Part shown: positions 63,702 to 64,000 of the stretch, one piece after another
How positions within the stretch are numbered: the first letter of the stretch is position 1
Layout of the letters: the number at the start of each line of letters is the position of its first letter
Source: Ligustrum vulgare
Taxonomy: Eukaryota; Streptophyta; Magnoliopsida; Lamiales; Oleaceae
Length of the DNA stretch: 64,000 nt
Direction of reading: 5' to 3'
Assembly (NCBI GenBank): GCA_963555705.1
Contig: OY743168.1
Span: forward strand, 20,962,139-21,026,138
The notes under the pieces: model-generated
What the model was told of the DNA's origin: nothing
What the model saw: only the letters and a program-made list of their open reading frames with translations
Database searches by the model: none
Position numbers and translations under genes: made by a program

Positions 63702-64000
63702 TTTCATAGCAGCGAGGTGCTTTGTCGCTATTTGAACTGTTCTGTGTAAATAGAAAATCTATCAGAGGAACAAATCTTCTGTTAGTTCTAGGGTCTAGGA
63801 TGTCTTTTAACTTGTTATATGGATGTTGATTACTATGAAGGTAGCGACAGTATGAAGGATTTTGCAGTATGGTAGTGTTTCTGTTGTAAGGTGATATTGA
63901 ATTTTTCATCGATCTAGGATTGGTATGTATAAAATTATGATTTTGAACGAACCAGATTTCAGGCGATTCCTCTCATCTTGTTGACCACAACAAGATTGTC
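63702..64000 (+). other. 3' UTR and downstream flank of the MYST gene
   Basis: There is no further exon. No perfect AATAAA is visible; the nearest candidates are AT-rich stretches at about 63890-63945 (for example ATAAAATTATG), so the cleavage site is not fixed. Confidence 0.5.

Overview
This window is nuclear DNA from a flowering plant, most likely a eudicot. It is AT-rich, its introns follow GT-AG rules, and most of it is transposable elements nested in one another. The host coding content is small. There is one complete gene, a MYST-family histone acetyltransferase of the HAM1/HAM2 type (+ strand, 9 exons, 46213-63701). There are the first two exons of a TMEM50-type membrane protein gene (- strand, 21567 to 16806). 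There is also a broken copy of part of a NOP53/SMO4 ribosome-biogenesis gene (+ strand, about 19064-20858) inside the TMEM50 intron. I saw no tRNA, rRNA or CRISPR feature.

Layout, left half. 1-7939 is a Ty1/copia element (gag frameshift, in-frame stop before RNase H) whose 3' LTR is split by a 5'-truncated L1-type LINE with an uninterrupted ORF2. 7940-8978 holds unclassified sequence and the 3' end and LTR of a Ty3/gypsy element. 9410-12568 is a minus-strand Helitron. 12753-13056 is a 153-bp tandem duplication, followed by a very short internally deleted copia derivative (13142-14942). 16806-21567 is the TMEM50 fragment, whose first intron holds a second Helitron, the NOP53 pseudogene and a third short Helitron-like end. 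21930-24168 is a hAT element interrupted by a gypsy solo LTR with perfect target duplications. 26569-29310 is a Helitron with two tandem 5' ends.

Layout, right half. 29311-37433 is gene-free, with a palindrome-rich LTR-like stretch, a MITE, a 251-bp foldback element and a copia gag relic. 37434-39800 is an Athila/Tat-like gypsy fragment. 40468-43030 is a decayed minus-strand copia. 43031-43997 is a third copy of the Athila-like LTR. 44000-45651 is the 5' end of another gypsy element, head to head with the acetyltransferase gene. The first intron of that gene (10.6 kb) contains an almost complete antisense LINE, itself split by a hAT-type element. Its smaller introns carry several Tourist-like MITEs and a second short copy of the LINE seen at 4.4-7.9 kb.

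The acetyltransferase reads through its nine exons with canonical junctions and all key residues, so it is probably functional despite the TE load. The TMEM50 piece is intact where seen, but its later exons were not found. Nothing here suggests a new gene system. The most informative features are the insertion histories: Helitron termini, target duplications and nested order.
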